Positions 6,144 through 8,288 of a stretch of 8,288 nt of DNA are shown here, one piece after another (within the stretch, counting starts at the first letter, position 1; every line of letters starts with the position of its first letter). The stretch comes from Geodermatophilaceae bacterium (lineage in GTDB: Bacteria; Actinomycetota; Actinomycetes; Mycobacteriales; Geodermatophilaceae), in NCBI GenBank assembly GCA_013812385.1, contig JACCTM010000099.1, positions 1 to 8,288 of the forward strand, written 5' to 3'. The position numbers and the translations under genes were made by a program. Under the pieces are notes generated by a model. It was not told the origin of the DNA, ran no database searches, and worked only from the letters and a program-made list of their open reading frames with translations.

Positions 6144-7576
6144 CAGTTGTCCTCGCGGCAGTTCGCGTTGGTACGGGTGTCCTGATCGGCCGCCGTCGTT
6201 TCGCGGGTGGAGCCGGACGGGGCGGCGTCGGTGCTCGGGGAGGCGCTAGGCGCGGACGATGCCGACGGCGCCGGCGGCTGCCCCACGGGCGGCTCGGTGG
6301 TCGGGACGGCCGGAGTGCTGACTGCCGTCGGGGTTGCGCTGGATCTGGTGGAGGGCGGTTCGCACAGCGGCAGCCGGGCGTCGAGCAGGTTGTCCAGGAT
6401 GCCCCGGGCCGCACCGAGATCGTCTGCCGGGATGCCGTTCATCACCGAGTTGCGGGCGGAGGCGGTGAGATCGGCCATCGAGATCTCGGTCTGCTCGTGC
6501 AGGCGATAGAAGTCCAGTCCGACGAGCTCGGCGTTGACCCCGCGATAGATCGCCACCTGCTCCGCCTCGCCGTCGCTTGCTATAACGCCGACGAAGAACT
6601 GCGACATCACATATGTCCAGATTCCGCCGGTCGCAAGCGCGAGTACGACCACGGCGGCCAGCAGGCCGACCAGCACCCGCTTGCGCCGTCGCGGTGGCGG
6701 TGGGGCGACGGCTCGTGCGGCGACCCGGGCCACCGGTTTCTCGGGCGCGGCCAGGGCGGCCCGGCCGGCCGAGGACACCGGGTCGATGTCGCGTTGTCCG
6801 ACGTTGTCACCGGCCGCTCCGTCGACGACCGGATCGATCATGGCGGTGTCGCCGTCGCGCGAGTCGTCGATGACGTCGGCCACGACGCAGGTGATGTTGT
6901 CCGGACCCCCGCCGCGCAGGGCCAACTCGATCAACCGGTTGGCGGCATCCTGGGGATCCGGAATCTGTAACGCCTCGTGAATGGTCTCGTCGGAGACGAC
7001 ACCCGACAGCCCGTCGCTGCACAGCAGATACCGGTCATCGACCCGCGCCTCCCGGATCGACAGGTCCGGTTCCACGTCATTGCCGTTGAGCGCGCGCAGG
7101 ATGAGGTTTCGCTGGGGGTGCGACCGGGCCTCTTCCTCGGTGATCCGGCCCTCGTCGATCATGGCCTGCACGAACGTGTCGTCGTGCGTGATCTGGGTGA
7201 AGACGCCGTCCCGCAGGAGATACCCCCGCGAGTCCCCTATGTGACACAAGGCAATTCGCGATCCGGCGAACAGTAGTGCCGTCAGCGTGGTGCCCATGCC
7301 TTCGAGTGCGTTGTCTTCGCGTACCAACTCGCGCAGATGCTCGGTGCTGTCGTTGGTGGCCCGCGCCAGGGCGGCCAGCATGTCGCCGGTGGGCGGCTCC
7401 TCGTCGAGATGTTCCAGGGCAGCGATCACGACCTGGCTGGCGACATCCCCGCCGGCGTACCCGCCCATCCCGTCGGCGACGGCCAGCAGCCGCGGCCCGG
7501 CATAGACCGAGTCGTCGTTCTTGGCGCGGATCAGGCCGCGGTCGGACCGCGCGGCGTACCGCAGTGCAAGCGTCAT
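6143..7576 (-). CDS. pstP: PP2C-type Ser/Thr protein phosphatase PstP
   Basis: 477 residues. It is the metal-dependent phosphatase that reverses PknA/PknB phosphorylation. The PP2C catalytic domain (about 4-236) shows VADGMGGYAGG with metal ligand D35, GMGTTLTA (93-100), HIGDSRGYL with D115, HDDTFV (131-136), CSDGLSG with D188 and GPDNIT with D226. A cytoplasmic linker (about 237-298) contains TAMI at 244-247. A Pro/Arg cluster precedes one membrane segment (about 300-322). The extracellular part (about 323-477) comprises a small folded-looking region with YRGVNAELVGLDFYRLHE (344-361) and then a Ser/Thr/Pro/Ala-rich tail bounded by C405 and C473. M. tuberculosis PstP is slightly longer (about 514) with the same layout. 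The start was chosen at MTLALRYAARSDRG, which begins the PP2C fold; a longer in-frame start would overlap most of fhaB. Its ribosome site is weak. It lies 28 nt after fhaB. Confidence 0.97.
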   Translation of the reverse strand: MTLALRYAARSDRGLIRAKNDDSVYAGPRLLAVADGMGGYAGGDVASQVVIAALEHLDEEPPTGDMLAALARATNDSTEHLRELVREDNALEGMGTTLTALLFAGSRIALCHIGDSRGYLLRDGVFTQITHDDTFVQAMIDEGRITEEEARSHPQRNLILRALNGNDVEPDLSIREARVDDRYLLCSDGLSGVVSDETIHEALQIPDPQDAANRLIELALRGGGPDNITCVVADVIDDSRDGDTAMIDPVVDGAAGDNVGQRDIDPVSSAGRAALAAPEKPVARVAARAVAPPPPRRRKRVLVGLLAAVVVLALATGGIWTYVMSQFFVGVIASDGEAEQVAIYRGVNAELVGLDFYRLHEQTEISMADLTASARNSVMNGIPADDLGAARGILDNLLDARLPLCEPPSTRSSATPTAVSTPAVPTTEPPVGQPPAPSASSAPSASPSTDAAPSGSTRETTAADQDTRTNANCREDN

Positions 7577-7604
7577 CCGGACAGGCCGGCCTCTCGCATC
7601 AGAA

Positions 7605-8066
7605 TCATTGGTGCAGCTCGATGACGGTTGCCCCGATCCGGATCGGCTGGCCCGCTGCCACGGCCAGCGGACCCTGAACGCGTTGCTGGTCAAGGTAGGT
7701 GCCGTTGGTGGAGCCGAGATCCTCGACGTACCACCGGCCGTCGCGCTGGGTGAGCCGCGCGTGCCGCGAGCTGGCGAAGTCATCGGTCAGCACCAGGGTG
7801 GAATCGTCGGCACGCCCGATCAGGATGGTCTGGCCGCCCAACGTGATGCGGGTTCCGGCCAACGGCCCCGCGGTTACTCGCAACTGCTTGAGCGGACGCC
7901 CGGCCCTGCGCCCGGTTGCCACAGCACTGCGCGCCGGCGCAGAGACGCGTTTGGCTCGACCGCCGAGCAGATCTGCGCGTACGACGCGGAAGGCGACCAG
8001 GATGAACAGCCACAACAAAGCCAAGAAGCCGAACCGGAAGATCTGCACCACGATCTCAGCAGTCAT
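7605..8066 (-). CDS. fhaB: Membrane-anchored FHA-domain protein FhaB (FipA-type)
   Basis: 153 residues, against about 155 in M. tuberculosis. It reads phosphothreonine marks made by PknA/PknB and has been linked to division-septum functions. An N-terminal membrane helix (about 8-28) is followed by a basic linker (about 30-60) and one FHA domain (about 62-149). The domain has the phosphopeptide-binding residues: GRADDSTLVLTDD with G84-R85, SSRHARL (99-105) and LGSTNGTYLD (117-126). No Ser/Thr aligns with the N-terminal Thr36 reported as phosphorylated in the M. tuberculosis protein; nearby candidates are S42, S47 and T51. The start was chosen where the membrane helix begins. It lies 13 nt after fhaA, with GAGGG 10 nt upstream. 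A longer in-frame start would read back into fhaA coding sequence. Confidence 0.95.
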   Translation of the reverse strand: MTAEIVVQIFRFGFLALLWLFILVAFRVVRADLLGGRAKRVSAPARSAVATGRRAGRPLKQLRVTAGPLAGTRITLGGQTILIGRADDSTLVLTDDFASSRHARLTQRDGRWYVEDLGSTNGTYLDQQRVQGPLAVAAGQPIRIGATVIELHQ

Positions 8067-8083
8067 GACAGCTTGGCCCTCAT
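8063..8083 (-). other. 6-codon micro-ORF bridging the fhaA stop and fhaB start
   Basis: The ATG at 8083-8081 overlaps the fhaA TGA (8082-8080) as ATGA. The frame encodes MRAKLS and ends in TGA at 8065-8063, overlapping the fhaB ATG (8066-8064) as ATGA. This is the same double-overlap geometry as at the pbpA/pknA junction, but with no sequence duplication. The GAGGG within it may simply serve as the fhaB Shine-Dalgarno site, so translation of the micro-ORF is inference. Confidence 0.45.
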
Positions 8084-8288
8084 GAATAGCCCTGCCCTGG
8101 CCGAGACTCTTTGCGGTAGACCAGGACCGAGTGTCCGATGCGGATGACATCTCCGTCGGAGAGCAGGATGTGCGGGACCTTGCGCCCGTTCACGATGGTG
8201 CCGTTGGTCGAACCGAGATCGACGACGTTGGCCGCACCGTTGGCCAGTTGTACGTCAACATGCCGCCGTGAGACACCTGTGTCGGGAA
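8080..8288 (-). CDS. fhaA: FHA-domain protein FhaA, C-terminal fragment (5' part outside window)
   Basis: Only the last 68 residues are visible, because the right window edge cuts the gene. They form the second half of an FHA domain: VSRRHV at visible residues 5-10, LGSTNGTIVNG at 24-34 and a closing strand DGDVIRIGHSVLVY (44-57). These match the phosphothreonine-binding loops of FHA proteins. A short tail (RKESRPGQGYS) follows. In M. tuberculosis FhaA, an FHA domain sits at the C-terminus behind a long N-terminal region, and it binds phosphorylated PknB and the MviN flippase. The identification rests on this C-terminal placement and on position immediately upstream of fhaB. The body of the protein cannot be judged here. 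Confidence 0.88.
   Translation of the reverse strand, partial: PDTGVSRRHVDVQLANGAANVVDLGSTNGTIVNGRKVPHILLSDGDVIRIGHSVLVYRKESRPGQGYS

Noticed and set aside
5259..6185. 308-codon plus-strand frame opposite rodA
   Set aside because: The predicted protein is rich in Gln, His, Arg and Asp, as expected of the complement of hydrophobic membrane codons. It is a shadow of rodA.
7577..7783. Upstream extension of the pstP frame into fhaB
   Set aside because: It reads out of frame through the FhaB FHA domain. The PP2C fold begins at the Met at 7576.
1..8288. Search for promoters, terminators, tRNA/rRNA genes, CRISPR arrays and insertion sequences
   Set aside because: No convincing example was seen. 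Coding sequence is continuous on the minus strand with gaps of 30 nt or less, and there are no inverted-repeat termini or transposase motifs. A weak internal promoter inside a gene cannot be excluded by eye.

Overview
The window is a high-GC, gene-dense block read entirely on the minus strand. It is the conserved actinobacterial cell-envelope and Ser/Thr-phosphorylation cluster fhaA-fhaB-pstP-rodA-pbpA-pknA-pknB, in the order known from Mycobacterium tuberculosis (Rv0020c to Rv0014c). The assignment rests on gene order plus motif-level recognition of every product. PknB residue numbering even coincides with the M. tuberculosis protein (K40, D138, D156, T171/T173, T294). The sequence therefore comes from an actinobacterium. 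The genus cannot be fixed from sequence alone, but a PASTA-bearing PknA and other differences show it is not a mycobacterium. In known genomes this cluster lies close to oriC.

Layout in transcription order (right to left): the 3' end of fhaA (C-terminal FHA domain, cut by the window edge); fhaB (membrane-anchored FHA protein); pstP (PP2C phosphatase with an extracellular tail); rodA (SEDS glycosyltransferase); pbpA (class B transpeptidase); pknA (receptor kinase, here with an extracellular PASTA-like domain); and pknB (PASTA receptor kinase, cut by the left edge within its third PASTA repeat). Junctions are tight: TGATG between pstP and rodA, ATGA between rodA and pbpA, and gaps of 13 to 30 nt elsewhere. 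No promoter or terminator is visible, and no gene-free stretch exceeds about 30 nt. One polycistronic message with translational coupling is the simplest reading.

The genes combine into one control circuit. RodA and PbpA form a peptidoglycan polymerase/transpeptidase pair. PknA and PknB sense the envelope and phosphorylate cytoplasmic and division targets. PstP removes those phosphates. FhaA and FhaB read phosphothreonine marks.

The system as such is known. The unusual points are: two junctions (fhaA/fhaB and pbpA/pknA) where a 6- or 7-codon micro-ORF bridges the stop of one gene and the start of the next through ATGA overlaps on both sides; a 20-bp tandem duplication that created the second of these; a PASTA-like domain on PknA; an identical T-A-M-I motif in the cytoplasmic linkers of PknB and PstP; and an isolated cysteine pair in the PstP extracellular tail.
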